NCBI RefSeq assembly: GCF_014189535.1
Contig: NZ_CP050308.1
Span: 744,001 to 808,000 of the forward strand
Length of the DNA: 64,000 nt
Origin: Rhizobium lusitanum
GTDB lineage: Bacteria; Pseudomonadota; Alphaproteobacteria; Rhizobiales; Rhizobiaceae
Reading direction: 5' to 3'
Shown: piece by piece, positions 28,140 through 36,669 of the stretch
Layout of the letters: each line of letters starts with the position of its first letter
Position numbering within the stretch: the first letter of the stretch is position 1
Notes under the pieces: model-generated
What the model saw: only the letters and a program-made list of their open reading frames with translations
The model's database searches: none
Told to the model about the DNA's origin: nothing
Made by a program: the position numbers and the translations under genes

Positions 28140-28724
28140 CATCGGCCAGAGGCTGATAACCAAGAGAACCGCCATGGTAATATTGAACCATTTCAACCGG
28201 ACCGGGTCAGAGAGCCAGTCGCGCAGAGCCGAGCCGAAGCCCGCCCAGGTCGAGACGCTTGGCACATTGACGGCTGCGAAGGCGACGCCGACGAGCAGGA
28301 CGCTGACGAGATAAAGCTGCTCGTTGGTGTAGGTCGCCATCGCCGTCACAGCCATCACCCAGGCCTTGGGATTGACCCATTGAAAGGCCGCAGCACTCAG
28401 GAAGCTCATCGGCTGCGCACCGCTTTCCTTCTCTGCAATGCTGCGCGAAGTGGCGATCTTCCAGGCGATCCAGACGAGATAGGCGCCGCCGGCAAATTTC
28501 AGGACGGTGTAAAGGAGCGGCAAAGTATGCAGCAGCGCACCCAAACCCAGTCCGACACCGAGCAGCAGCGACAAGAAGCCGGCGCCAATGCCGAGCATAT
28601 GCGGGATCGTGCGGCGAAAACCGAAATTCACGCCCGATGCGAACAGCATCATATTGTTCGGCCCCGGCGTGATCGAGGTCGTGAAAGCGAACAGTAGAAG
28701 AGCCAGAAACGTATCCAGCGCCAT
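28131..28724 (-). CDS. LysE/RhtB-family amino-acid exporter
   Basis: 197 residues, six membrane segments. The N-terminal TTSITPGPNNMMLFASGVNFGFRRTIPHMLGIGAGF is the family signature, and the central FQWVNPKAWVMAV is conserved. Such proteins export amino acids or related metabolites by proton exchange. ATG at 28724 has AGGAGG before it. It is divergent from an aldo/keto reductase gene. Confidence 0.9.
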   Translation of the reverse strand: MALDTFLALLLFAFTTSITPGPNNMMLFASGVNFGFRRTIPHMLGIGAGFLSLLLGVGLGLGALLHTLPLLYTVLKFAGGAYLVWIAWKIATSRSIAEKESGAQPMSFLSAAAFQWVNPKAWVMAVTAMATYTNEQLYLVSVLLVGVAFAAVNVPSVSTWAGFGSALRDWLSDPVRLKWFNITMAVLLVISLWPMLK

Positions 28725-28934
28725 AAAGCCTCCTCGGACATCGCTCCGTTGTGACAAGCGGTGTCCATTTCATCCATTGCGATGCGCCATATCATGGCGG
28801 CGCATATCTGGCACATCCCTAATTCGCCCTGGATTCGAATGCCATCCGACGATTGTCACAGTGACATGAATGGTCCTCATTGAAATCCCGGTGAACGGAC
28901 TTATCCTTGCCCTTGTTGGCAACGAGGATAGACC

Positions 28935-29780
28935 ATGCACGATCCCATTCCCACCGTTACCCTCCCCTCCGGCATCATGGTGCCCGCACTCGGCCAGGGC
29001 ACATGGAATATGGGCGAAAATACCGCCCGCGCCGAAGATGAAATCACCAGCCTGCAGGCCGGCCTCGACCTTGGCATGATGCTGATCGACACCGCCGAGA
29101 TGTATGGCGACGGCGGCTCCGAGGAAATCGTCGGCAAGGCCATCGAAGGACGGCGCGACGAGGTATTCCTGGTCAGCAAGGTCTATCCCCATAACGCAAG
29201 CCGCAAGGGCACGATCGAGGCTTGTGAGCGCAGCCTCAAGCGGATGAAGACCGACCGCATTGACCTCTATCTGCTGCATTGGCGCGGCGAGCATCGCCTG
29301 GCCGAAACGGTGGCCGCTTTCGAAAGCCTGAAGGCTGCCGGCAAGATCGGCGCATGGGGCGTGTCGAATTTCGATGTCGACGATATGGAGGAACTGCTTG
29401 CGGTGCCCGACGGTGTCAACGTCGCCGCCAATCAGGTTCTCTACAATCTCGCTCGACGCGGCATCGAATATGATGTGCTGCCCTGGTGCCAGGAGCGTAA
29501 CATTCCAATCATGGCTTATTCGCCGATCGAACAGGGCCGATTGTTGCATCATCCGGACTTAATCCATATCGCCAAGACCTATCAGGCGACCCCGGCCCAG
29601 GTGGCGCTCGCCTTTCTGCTGGAGCGCGACGATGTGATCGCCATCCCCAAGAGCTCCAATCCGCAGCGTGTCGAGGAAAATCGCGGCGCCGTTTCGCTCG
29701 ACATCAGCGATGAGGACTGGGCCACCCTCGACGCCGCCTTCCCGCCGCCATCGCGGAAGAAGCCGCTGGAAATGCTCTAA
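28935..29780 (+). CDS. Aldo/keto reductase (YeaE/DkgA-like)
   Basis: 281 residues. The AKR tetrad is visible: Asp and Tyr in [18 protein letters not shown], Lys in [10 protein letters not shown], His in LYLLHWRG. The cofactor-binding end is [19 protein letters not shown]. The extra-short form (no long C-terminal loop) matches YeaE/methylglyoxal reductase relatives. It is the second AKR in the window and only distantly like the one at 4.9 kb. Confidence 0.9.
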   Translation: MHDPIPTVTLPSGIMVPALGQGTWNMGENTARAEDEITSLQAGLDLGMMLIDTAEMYGDGGSEEIVGKAIEGRRDEVFLVSKVYPHNASRKGTIEACERSLKRMKTDRIDLYLLHWRGEHRLAETVAAFESLKAAGKIGAWGVSNFDVDDMEELLAVPDGVNVAANQVLYNLARRGIEYDVLPWCQERNIPIMAYSPIEQGRLLHHPDLIHIAKTYQATPAQVALAFLLERDDVIAIPKSSNPQRVEENRGAVSLDISDEDWATLDAAFPPPSRKKPLEML

Positions 29781-29792
29781 TCGAGATCTTTG

Positions 29793-30827
29793 CTAGGCTT
29801 CGGCACGCTGCTGCGCAACGATCAGCTCGATCGCCTGAAAGACATCCATCAATTGCCAGTTCGAGGGATCTCGATAGGTCGGATAAAACGAAAGAGCCGC
29901 GGCCGCGATCTGGTCGACCGTTCGCAGCTTCGTTCTGTTCCCGGCAAGCGTCACTTTCGCAAGCACGCCAAAACGATCTTCCGTTACACCCCAGCCGGCA
30001 TAGAAGGGCGCGGCATAGCAGCGAACCGGAATGCCACGCAGCAGCGCATCGAAGCCGAACTGGCTGGAGACCGTCCAGACCTCGTCCACGATATCAAGAA
30101 GCGACGCCACCGATACCGCATCATTGAGAAATATCACACCACCCTTGGCGGCGGTATCCGTGGTCAGATATCCCTTGGCGTGGCCGGCCATGACGTCCGG
30201 ATGGGTCCGGATCAGACATTGGGCGCCGCTTGCCAGCGCATCGGCCAGCATCCGCTCGAATGAGGCGCGTGAACCGAGCGCCTTGCCGACGGAGATATCG
30301 CCGACAACCTGGTCGACCAGCAGGATGCGACGCTTCGTCGTCCGCTCGATGGTCGGCGCCCTGTGCGGCAGGTGATTGTATTTCGACAGCCTGTGAAGGA
30401 CGATCTGCTCGCGGATGGCCTTGCCCAGCGCGCCTGCCTCGTCTGCGCCGGCGATCAGCCACTCGAGGCGCGAGGGCCGGCTCGCATCCACCGGCAGTCC
30501 GAGATCGTCAACCACGATGGAGAGCGGCATGGCGCCCGCTTTCCCCAGTCCGACCGAGCGCAGAAAACCGTCTTCGAGATTCCAGCGCGGCAGACCGCGC
30601 AACCGCGCAATCGCCGCCGCCGTCTTTGCCGGCACGCGGCCGCCCCAGGATAACACGCCGCCAATCCCGGGCGACAGGGTGGTCGCGATCGTCTGCGCCC
30701 CGAAATAGTGACCGAGCCAGGGAAAGGCATTGCGGACATAAAAGGTGGCGCCGAGGCGCATACCATCAGGCGGATACCAGCTCTTTTCACCGGCTTCCGG
30801 CAAATGATCCCCGGTCGAAAATTCCAC
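29793..30827 (-). CDS. Capsule polysaccharide biosynthesis protein (KpsC/KpsS-like)
   Basis: 344 residues resembling one half of KpsC, the beta-Kdo transferase of group 2 capsule export. Conserved pieces: WGGRVPAKTAAAIARLRGLPRWNLEDGFLRSVGLG, then ILLVDQVVGDISV, CLIRTHPDVMAGHAKGYL, VWTVSSQFGFDALLRGIPVRCYAAPFYAGWGVTED. KpsC has two such halves; this is a single copy, as often in rhizobia. It may make the poly-Kdo linker of a K antigen or capsule. The gene stands alone: no other capsule gene is adjacent. Confidence 0.85.
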   Translation of the reverse strand: MEFSTGDHLPEAGEKSWYPPDGMRLGATFYVRNAFPWLGHYFGAQTIATTLSPGIGGVLSWGGRVPAKTAAAIARLRGLPRWNLEDGFLRSVGLGKAGAMPLSIVVDDLGLPVDASRPSRLEWLIAGADEAGALGKAIREQIVLHRLSKYNHLPHRAPTIERTTKRRILLVDQVVGDISVGKALGSRASFERMLADALASGAQCLIRTHPDVMAGHAKGYLTTDTAAKGGVIFLNDAVSVASLLDIVDEVWTVSSQFGFDALLRGIPVRCYAAPFYAGWGVTEDRFGVLAKVTLAGNRTKLRTVDQIAAAALSFYPTYRDPSNWQLMDVFQAIELIVAQQRAEA

Positions 30828-30920
30828 CTATGCTACCCCTGCCTGAGATGGGGTCTGTCACCGCCCCGAACGCCGCGAAACCTATGCGACGCCCGGAGAT
30901 CGGTCAATGACGGGCGTGTC

Positions 30921-31493
30921 TCACATCCCCTGCGAACCGCGGTTCATCGCCGCGATGCCGGTGCGGCAGACTTCGATCAGGCCGAGCGGCTTGATGATGG
31001 CCACGAACTGGTCGATCTTCGAGGACTTGCCGGTGATTTCGAAAATGAAATGCTCGACGGTGGCATCCACTACCTTGGCATGGAAGGCGTCGGCCAGGCG
31101 CAGCGTTTCGGAGCGGGTCTCGCCGTTCCCCGCGACCTTCAGCAGCGCCACTTCGCGCTCGATCGGCCGCTCCTGGCCGAGTTCGCGGGCGCGCACCGTC
31201 AGGTCGACGACGCGATGAACCGGCACGATGCGCTCCAGCTGTGCCTTGATCTGTTCCAGCACCTGCGGCGTACCGCGCGTAACAACGGTGATGCGCGACA
31301 GATGCGCCTGGTGCTCGGTTTCCGAAACGGTCAGGCTTTCGATGTTGTAGCCGCGACCGGAGAAAAGGCCGATGACGCGCGCTAGCACGCCGGGCTCGTT
31401 ATCGACGAGAACCGATAGCGTATGGCTCTCGGCCGCCGCCGTTTCCGGCGAAATGAAGTAGGCGGAGCCTGTGGGTTGAAGGTGTGCGTTCAT
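30921..31493 (-). CDS. ilvH: Acetolactate synthase small (regulatory) subunit
   Basis: 190 residues. An ACT domain opens the conserved part (HTLSVLVDNEPGVLARVIGLFSGRGYNIESLTVSETE); the C-terminal domain contains the ALS_ss_C region (MKCSTV-like on the other strand reads FHAKVVDATVEHFIFEITGKSSKIDQF). It binds valine, makes the large subunit feedback-sensitive and raises its activity. It lies 115 bp downstream of ilvI on the same strand with a strong hairpin in the gap, and shares the ilvI attenuated promoter if transcription reads through. Confidence 0.95.
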   Translation of the reverse strand: MNAHLQPTGSAYFISPETAAAESHTLSVLVDNEPGVLARVIGLFSGRGYNIESLTVSETEHQAHLSRITVVTRGTPQVLEQIKAQLERIVPVHRVVDLTVRARELGQERPIEREVALLKVAGNGETRSETLRLADAFHAKVVDATVEHFIFEITGKSSKIDQFVAIIKPLGLIEVCRTGIAAMNRGSQGM

Positions 31494-31571
31494 TGTCCTT
31501 GTTCCGTTTCCTCGGTTCTTATCTTCGGGAAGTCAGCACGGCGTCTGCAATATAGCGGCTAATCGAAAGGC

Positions 31572-31600
31572 CCGGGACCCGGGAAATTCCCGTGTCCCGG
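31572..31600. promoter_or_regulatory. Stem-loop in the ilvI-ilvH gap
   Basis: CCGGGACCCGGGAA (31572-31585) and TTCCCGTGTCCCGG (31587-31600) match at 13 of 14 positions. It begins nine bases after the ilvI stop codon. No U tract follows on the minus strand, so it looks more like an mRNA-stabilising or processing hairpin than a full terminator. Confidence 0.65.
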
Positions 31601-31608
31601 CGATCCGA

Positions 31609-33402
31609 TCAAACGAGCGCACGGCCCTTGGCGTCGATAGCGTTGGCGACGGCTTCATCGGTGGCTTCATCCGGCAGCAACATCTCGTTATGCGCCTTGC
31701 CCGAGGGGATCATCGGGAAGCAGTTGGCAAGATTGGCGACGCGGCAATCGAAAATGACCGGCTTGTCGACATCGATCATCTCCTGGATCATCGCATCGAG
31801 ATCGCCGGGCTTTTCGCAGCGCAGGCCGACAGCGCCGTAGGCTTCCGCCAGCTTGACGAAATCGGGCATGGCCTCGGTGTAGGAGTTCGACAGGCGGTTG
31901 CCGTGCAGCAGCTGCTGCCACTGGCGCACCATGCCCATGTACTGGTTGTTCAGGATGAAGATCTTGATCGGCGCATTGTGCTGGATCGCCGCCGACATTT
32001 CCTGAATGCACATCTGGATCGAGGCATCGCCAGCGATATCGATGACCAGGCTTTCCGGATGGGCGATCTGCACGCCGAGAGCTGCCGGCAGACCATAACC
32101 CATGGTGCCCAGGCCGCCCGAGGTCATCCAGCGGTTCGGCTCCTCGAAGCCATAGAACTGCGCCGCCCACATCTGATGCTGACCGACTTCGGTCGTGATG
32201 TAGGTATCGCGATGCTTGGTCAGCTCATAGAGACGCTGGATGGCATATTGCGGCATGATGACATCGCCGCTCTGCTTGTAGGCAAAGGAATTGCGCGCAC
32301 GCCAACGGGCGATGTTTGCCCACCAGTCGCCAAGACGATCGGCAGCCGGCTTCTGCGGCAGGGCCCGCCACAGGCGAACCATGTCTTCCAGAACATTGCC
32401 GACATCGCCGAGGATGCCGATATCAACGTGGACGTTCTTGTTGATCGACGACGGGTCGATGTCGATGTGGATCTTCTTGGAATTCGGCGAAAAGGCATTC
32501 AGGCGACCGGTGATACGGTCGTCGAAGCGCGCGCCGATGCAGACCATGACGTCGCAATCATGCATCGCCAGATTTGCTTCGTAAGAGCCGTGCATGCCGA
32601 GCATGCCGAGCCAGCTCTTGCCCGATGCCGGATAGGCGCCGAGACCCATCAGCGTCGAGGTAATCGGAAAACCGGTCAGCTCGACCAGCTCGCGCAGCAG
32701 CTTCGAGGCTTCCGGGCCGGAATTGACGACGCCGCCGCCAGAATAGATGACCGGCTGGCGCGCATTCGCCATCAGCTCGATAGCTTGCTTGATCTTGTTG
32801 AGATCGCCTTGAATCTTGGGCTGATAGCTCTTCTGGGCGTCATGCGCTTCCGGCGGCGTATAGGTGCCGGTGGCGAACTGAACATCCTTCGGAATATCGA
32901 CGACAACAGGACCCGGACGGCCGGACTGGGCGATGCGGAATGCTTCGTGAATGACGGCGGCGAGCTGGTTGACGTCCTTGACCAGCCAGTTGTGCTTGGT
33001 GCAGGGCCGCGTGATACCGACCGTGTCACATTCCTGGAACGCGTCCGAGCCGATCAGCGAAGTGGGAACCTGACCGGTCAGGCAGACCAGCGGGATCGAA
33101 TCCATCAGAGCGTCCTGCAGCGGCGTGACCGCATTCGTCGCGCCGGGGCCGGAAGTAACCAGCATCACGCCGACCTTGCCAGTCGAGCGAGCATAGCCTT
33201 CGGCCGCATGACCCGCGCCCTGCTCGTGGCGAACGAGAATGTGCTGGATGTCGTCCTGCTGGAAGATCTCGTCATAGATCGGAAGAACAGCGCCGCCCGG
33301 ATAACCGAAGATGTGTTCGACGCCATTGTCCTTGAGCGCCCGCAACACGATCTCCGCGCCTGTCATCTGGTTGCTGCTCGCCTGATTATCTGTGCCGGTC
33401 AT
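31609..33402 (-). CDS. ilvI: Acetolactate synthase large (catalytic) subunit
   Basis: 597 residues, first common enzyme of branched-chain amino-acid synthesis (pyruvate to acetolactate, or with 2-oxobutyrate to acetohydroxybutyrate). Thiamine diphosphate activating Glu is in LVRHEQGAGHAAEGYAR; the ThDP/Mg motif is IDIAGDASIQMCIQEMSAAIQHNAPIKIFILNN; the FAD region is TSTLMGLGAYPASGKSWLGMLGMHG. Full length. The leader before it (33459-33573) is a clear amino-acid attenuator. ilvH follows in the same direction. Confidence 0.97.
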   Translation of the reverse strand: MTGTDNQASSNQMTGAEIVLRALKDNGVEHIFGYPGGAVLPIYDEIFQQDDIQHILVRHEQGAGHAAEGYARSTGKVGVMLVTSGPGATNAVTPLQDALMDSIPLVCLTGQVPTSLIGSDAFQECDTVGITRPCTKHNWLVKDVNQLAAVIHEAFRIAQSGRPGPVVVDIPKDVQFATGTYTPPEAHDAQKSYQPKIQGDLNKIKQAIELMANARQPVIYSGGGVVNSGPEASKLLRELVELTGFPITSTLMGLGAYPASGKSWLGMLGMHGSYEANLAMHDCDVMVCIGARFDDRITGRLNAFSPNSKKIHIDIDPSSINKNVHVDIGILGDVGNVLEDMVRLWRALPQKPAADRLGDWWANIARWRARNSFAYKQSGDVIMPQYAIQRLYELTKHRDTYITTEVGQHQMWAAQFYGFEEPNRWMTSGGLGTMGYGLPAALGVQIAHPESLVIDIAGDASIQMCIQEMSAAIQHNAPIKIFILNNQYMGMVRQWQQLLHGNRLSNSYTEAMPDFVKLAEAYGAVGLRCEKPGDLDAMIQEMIDVDKPVIFDCRVANLANCFPMIPSGKAHNEMLLPDEATDEAVANAIDAKGRALV

Positions 33403-33458
33403 ACGTTTGTTCCGTATCTGCTGGAGGTTTGGAAAAATGAAATCTCGATTTCGGGCAT

Positions 33459-33481
33459 AAAAAAAGGCTCCTTGGGGAGCC
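33459..33481 (-). terminator. Attenuator terminator of ilvI
   Basis: On the minus strand GGCTCC-CCAA-GGAGCC is followed by TTTTTTT. It lies 36 bases after the leader-peptide stop and about 57 bases before the ilvI start codon. An alternative, earlier hairpin pairs GCGCATGGG (minus strand, plus positions 33530-33538) with CCCATGCGC (33491-33499), and GGATGGT/ACCATCC (33511-33527) lies inside it. Confidence 0.88.
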
Positions 33482-33516
33482 TGTCGTCTTGCGCATGGGT
33501 GGCTACCGCCGGATGG

Positions 33517-33573
33517 TTACACCATCCTGCCCATGCGCTGTCCCACCACAATAAGAGCCGTCGAGTTTTTCAT
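33517..33573 (-). CDS. ilvL: ilvI leader peptide (attenuation)
   Basis: An 18-codon minus-strand frame encodes MKNSTALIVVGQRMGRMV and stops at TAA. The run Ala-Leu-Ile-Val-Val is exactly what is expected if ribosome stalling on charged Leu, Ile or Val tRNA shortage prevents the terminator at 33459-33481. No Shine-Dalgarno sequence precedes the ATG, and the promoter predicted at 33583-33610 would start transcription within a few bases of it, so the peptide is probably read from a leaderless or nearly leaderless mRNA, as known for trpL of Sinorhizobium. Confidence 0.88.
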   Translation of the reverse strand: MKNSTALIVVGQRMGRMV

Positions 33574-33582
33574 GGGCTGGAG

Positions 33583-33610
33583 TGATAGACAGAAAATTTC
33601 CAAGCGTCAA
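33583..33610 (-). promoter_or_regulatory. Predicted sigma-70 promoter of ilvI
   Basis: Minus strand: TTGACG (plus 33605-33610), 16 bases, CTATCA (plus 33583-33588). It is close to the rhizobial CTTGAC/CTATAT consensus and correctly placed for the leader peptide start at 33573. Confidence 0.65.
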
Positions 33611-33729
33611 CGCATTCCGCAATAAAAAATCGCGGCGCATCCCGTTCCCTTTAAAAAGCGCGGCTGGCCGAAAGGGTTTTATTAAGCCGCCATCCCTATG
33701 CTCCATTTCCTAACGCTGGGAGTAGCCGT

Positions 33730-35766
33730 TTGCTCAATAACGACTTGCAGACGTCCGGCAAAGCTGGAGACCTTGATCGCCGTGACGAGCTAAAGCCGGG
33801 AAATCGTTTCCTCGGCCGCGTTGTCGCGTGCACCGGTTCCAGGGCAACCATCGCCGCCGTCGCCGTGGATGGCGGCACCGATCTGACCGAACTCTGGTCG
33901 GTGGGCAAGTTGATTTCCATCAGCGTCGGCACCAATCGCGTTGCCGCCCTCGTCTACGCCATGAATACCGGCAATAATGGCTGGGGCGAAGGACAGGACA
34001 ATCTTTTCCGCATCGAAGTGGAGCTGCTAGGCGAAGTCCGCGTCGGACCAAATGGGCGCGAGGAATTTTCGAGCGGCATTTCGGCCTATCCCTATCTCGG
34101 CGCCGTAGCGCATCGCATCCGAGCCGCCGACCTGATGCGTATCTATGACGCCGGCAAGGACAGCAGCTGCGTCGTCGGCAAGCTGACGCAGGACGAGAGC
34201 ATCGACGCCGCCATCCATATTCCTTCGATGCTGGCCAAGCATTTTGCCGTGGTCGGCTCCACCGGCGTCGGTAAATCGACCGCCGTCTCGCTGCTCTTGC
34301 ACAAGGCGATCGCCTCCGATCCCAAGCTGCGCGTGCTGATCCTCGACCCACACAACGAATTCGCCGCCGCCTTCCCCAAGCATTCCGTCGTCATCGATAC
34401 CGATACGCTCGACCTGCCCTTCTGGCTGATGCGGCTGGAGGAATTCGCCGAGGTCATCTTTCGCGGTCGTCCGCCGATCGCCGACGAACTGGACATGTTG
34501 CGCGATATTATTCCGGAGGCAAAGCGCGCCTTTCGCGGCAGCGACTCACCGCTGATGCGCCGCCAGTCCGAGAAAAGCTCGGTGACCGCCGATACGCCGG
34601 TACCCTATCGCATGGCCGACCTCTTGGCTCTGATCGACGAGCGCATCGGCCGGCTCGAGGGCCGCCAGGAAAAACCGCATCTGCGCTCGCTGAAAATGCG
34701 CGTCATCTCGGCGATCAACGATCCGCGCTACCACTTCATGTTTTCCAACAGCACGATCAGCGACACGATCATGGAAACGATCGCGCAGATCTTCCGCATT
34801 CCGGGCGACGATAGACCGATCTGCACCTTTCAGCTCGCCGGCATCCCCTCCGAAGTCGTCAATTCCGTCGCCTCCGTCCTCTGCCGGATGGCCTTCGAAC
34901 TGACTTTGTGGAGTGACGGCGCAATCCATATGCTCGTCGTCTGCGAGGAGGCGCATCGCTATATCCCCGCCGACCCGACGCTCGGCTTCTTCCCGACCCG
35001 CCAGGCGATTGCCCGCATTGCCAAGGAAGGCCGTAAATACGGCGTGTCTCTCGGCATCATCACCCAGCGCCCGGGCGAGCTCGACCAGACGATCCTGTCG
35101 CAATGCTCGACGGTGTTTGCCATGCGCCTCGCCAATGACCGCGACCAGGACATCATCCGTTCGGCCATTCCGAACTCCTCGATCTCGACGACCAGCTTCC
35201 TCTCCTCCATCGGCAATGGCGAAGCCATCGCCTTTGGCGAGGCGATCGCCGTGCCGATGCGTATGCGCTTCTCCCGTGTCGAGGAGCATCTGCTGCCGAA
35301 GGCCAATAGCAGCGTTGCCAGAACCAGCGAGGACACGCCTGATACCGTCGATCTGCGCACCATCGTCAGCCGCATGCGTTCGATTGCAGGCCCCGATATC
35401 TCCTCGTTCCAGCAGAGCTACGCGACCTTGAACGACGCAGCTGATGATATGGACAAGGATATCGATGATGACTATGTCGAGCAGCCTATCCCCATTCCGC
35501 AACCGACCAGAATTGCCGCGCCGCCGATAGAACCCTATCGGCCCGACATGCTGCCGCGCCCCGTGACACCAGCCGTCGACGCCACACCCCGAACCTCGAT
35601 CGATAGCCGGCTTGCCGAACTGCGTCGTGACTATCGCGGCGATGACAATGCGGGGAGCCAGCCATACCAGGCACGAGACGCCGCCCCGCCGCGGCGCGAA
35701 CCTGGTCTGTCACTGCGCGACAGCATCCTGAAGAAGCCGCTGAGCAGCCTTTATAACAAGGACTGA
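33730..35766 (+). CDS. HerA-like ATPase/DUF87 protein
   Basis: 678 residues. An N-terminal HAS-barrel (residues about 20-120) precedes a HerA/FtsK-type motor: Walker A AVVGSTGVGKSTAVSLLL near residue 178, Walker B LVVCEEAHRYIP, sensor IITQRPGEL, arginine-finger region FAMRLANDRDQDIIRSAIP. The last 130 residues are Pro/Asp-rich and probably disordered. HerA works with NurA in DNA end resection in archaea, but no NurA gene is adjacent; bacterial homologues also serve in defence. The TTG start at 33730 has GGGAG eight bases before it. Common in rhizobia at this locus, role unknown. Confidence 0.85.
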   Translation: MLNNDLQTSGKAGDLDRRDELKPGNRFLGRVVACTGSRATIAAVAVDGGTDLTELWSVGKLISISVGTNRVAALVYAMNTGNNGWGEGQDNLFRIEVELLGEVRVGPNGREEFSSGISAYPYLGAVAHRIRAADLMRIYDAGKDSSCVVGKLTQDESIDAAIHIPSMLAKHFAVVGSTGVGKSTAVSLLLHKAIASDPKLRVLILDPHNEFAAAFPKHSVVIDTDTLDLPFWLMRLEEFAEVIFRGRPPIADELDMLRDIIPEAKRAFRGSDSPLMRRQSEKSSVTADTPVPYRMADLLALIDERIGRLEGRQEKPHLRSLKMRVISAINDPRYHFMFSNSTISDTIMETIAQIFRIPGDDRPICTFQLAGIPSEVVNSVASVLCRMAFELTLWSDGAIHMLVVCEEAHRYIPADPTLGFFPTRQAIARIAKEGRKYGVSLGIITQRPGELDQTILSQCSTVFAMRLANDRDQDIIRSAIPNSSISTTSFLSSIGNGEAIAFGEAIAVPMRMRFSRVEEHLLPKANSSVARTSEDTPDTVDLRTIVSRMRSIAGPDISSFQQSYATLNDAADDMDKDIDDDYVEQPIPIPQPTRIAAPPIEPYRPDMLPRPVTPAVDATPRTSIDSRLAELRRDYRGDDNAGSQPYQARDAAPPRREPGLSLRDSILKKPLSSLYNKD

Positions 35767-35772
35767 CGTCGG

Positions 35773-36669
35773 CTACGGGATGACGCGCTCCCAACTCTCA
35801 TCCATCTGATTGCGAAACCAGGTCATTTGCCGCTTGGCATATTGCCGCGTCGCGGCAGCCCCGGTTTCCAGAACCTCCGCGCGTGTCATCTCGCCCGTCA
35901 GCATCGCGGCGATCTGCGACACGCCGATCGCTTTCATGACAGGCATCTCCGGTGACAGATCCAACGCCAGTAGCGCTTTCACCTCATCCTCGGCCCCCAT
36001 GGCGAGCATCTTCTCGAAACGACCGTTGATGCGCTGATGCAGGACGGCCCGGTCCGGCAGCACGACGATCTTCCGAGCGCGATCAGCATCGATAATGACC
36101 GGCCCGGTCCGGCCCTGAAAAACGGCGATAGATTGCCCAGTCGCCTCGATCACCTCCAGGGCTCGCACGATACGTTGGCCGTCCTGTGGGTTGAGGCTTT
36201 CCGCCACCGTAGGATCGTGAAGGACCAGCTCGCGATAAAGCTCGTCGGGTCCCTCCGCCAGCAATCGCTCCCGCAAGCGGCTACGAATCTCCCTGGGGAT
36301 ATCGGGCATATCGGAAAGCCCGCCGGTCAGCGCCTTGAAATAGAGCCCGGTGCCGCCGACAAAGACGGGCACCCGACCTTCCTCGCGCAACTGCGCCAGC
36401 AATGCCGCCGCCTCGCGCAGCCAGACGCCCGTGGAATAAGCTTGCCCCGCCGGTACATGACCGTAGAGATGGTGCAGAATGCCTTCCATATCGGCTTCAG
36501 ATGGGCGGGCCGTCAGTATGCTGAGCGTGTCGTAAACCTGCATGCTGTCGGCATTGACGACAACGCCGCCATGCGCGCGCGCCAATTCCACCGCAAGCGC
36601 GGACTTGCCGCTGGCGGTCGGCCCGGTTATCAGGATCGCGTCGATATCGCTCACAGGATTTCTGATCAT
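35773..36669 (-). CDS. miaA: tRNA dimethylallyltransferase
   Basis: 298 residues. MiaA adds a dimethylallyl group to A37 of tRNAs reading UNN codons. Marks: P-loop AILITGPTASGKSALAVELA, then VVNADSMQVYDTLSILTARP, FVGGTGLYFKALTGGL, ALEVIEATGQSI, and TRQYAKRQMTWFRNQ at the end. The ATG at 36669 shares bases with the serB start codon on the other strand (CATG at 36667-36670), so the two genes have no intergenic space and each promoter must lie in the other gene or be internal. Confidence 0.95.
   Translation of the reverse strand: MIRNPVSDIDAILITGPTASGKSALAVELARAHGGVVVNADSMQVYDTLSILTARPSEADMEGILHHLYGHVPAGQAYSTGVWLREAAALLAQLREEGRVPVFVGGTGLYFKALTGGLSDMPDIPREIRSRLRERLLAEGPDELYRELVLHDPTVAESLNPQDGQRIVRALEVIEATGQSIAVFQGRTGPVIIDADRARKIVVLPDRAVLHQRINGRFEKMLAMGAEDEVKALLALDLSPEMPVMKAIGVSQIAAMLTGEMTRAEVLETGAAATRQYAKRQMTWFRNQMDESWERVIP

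Noticed and set aside
31690..33585. 631-residue plus-strand open frame
   Set aside because: Antisense shadow of ilvI; composition biased to Arg, Asp, Ile and His without domains.
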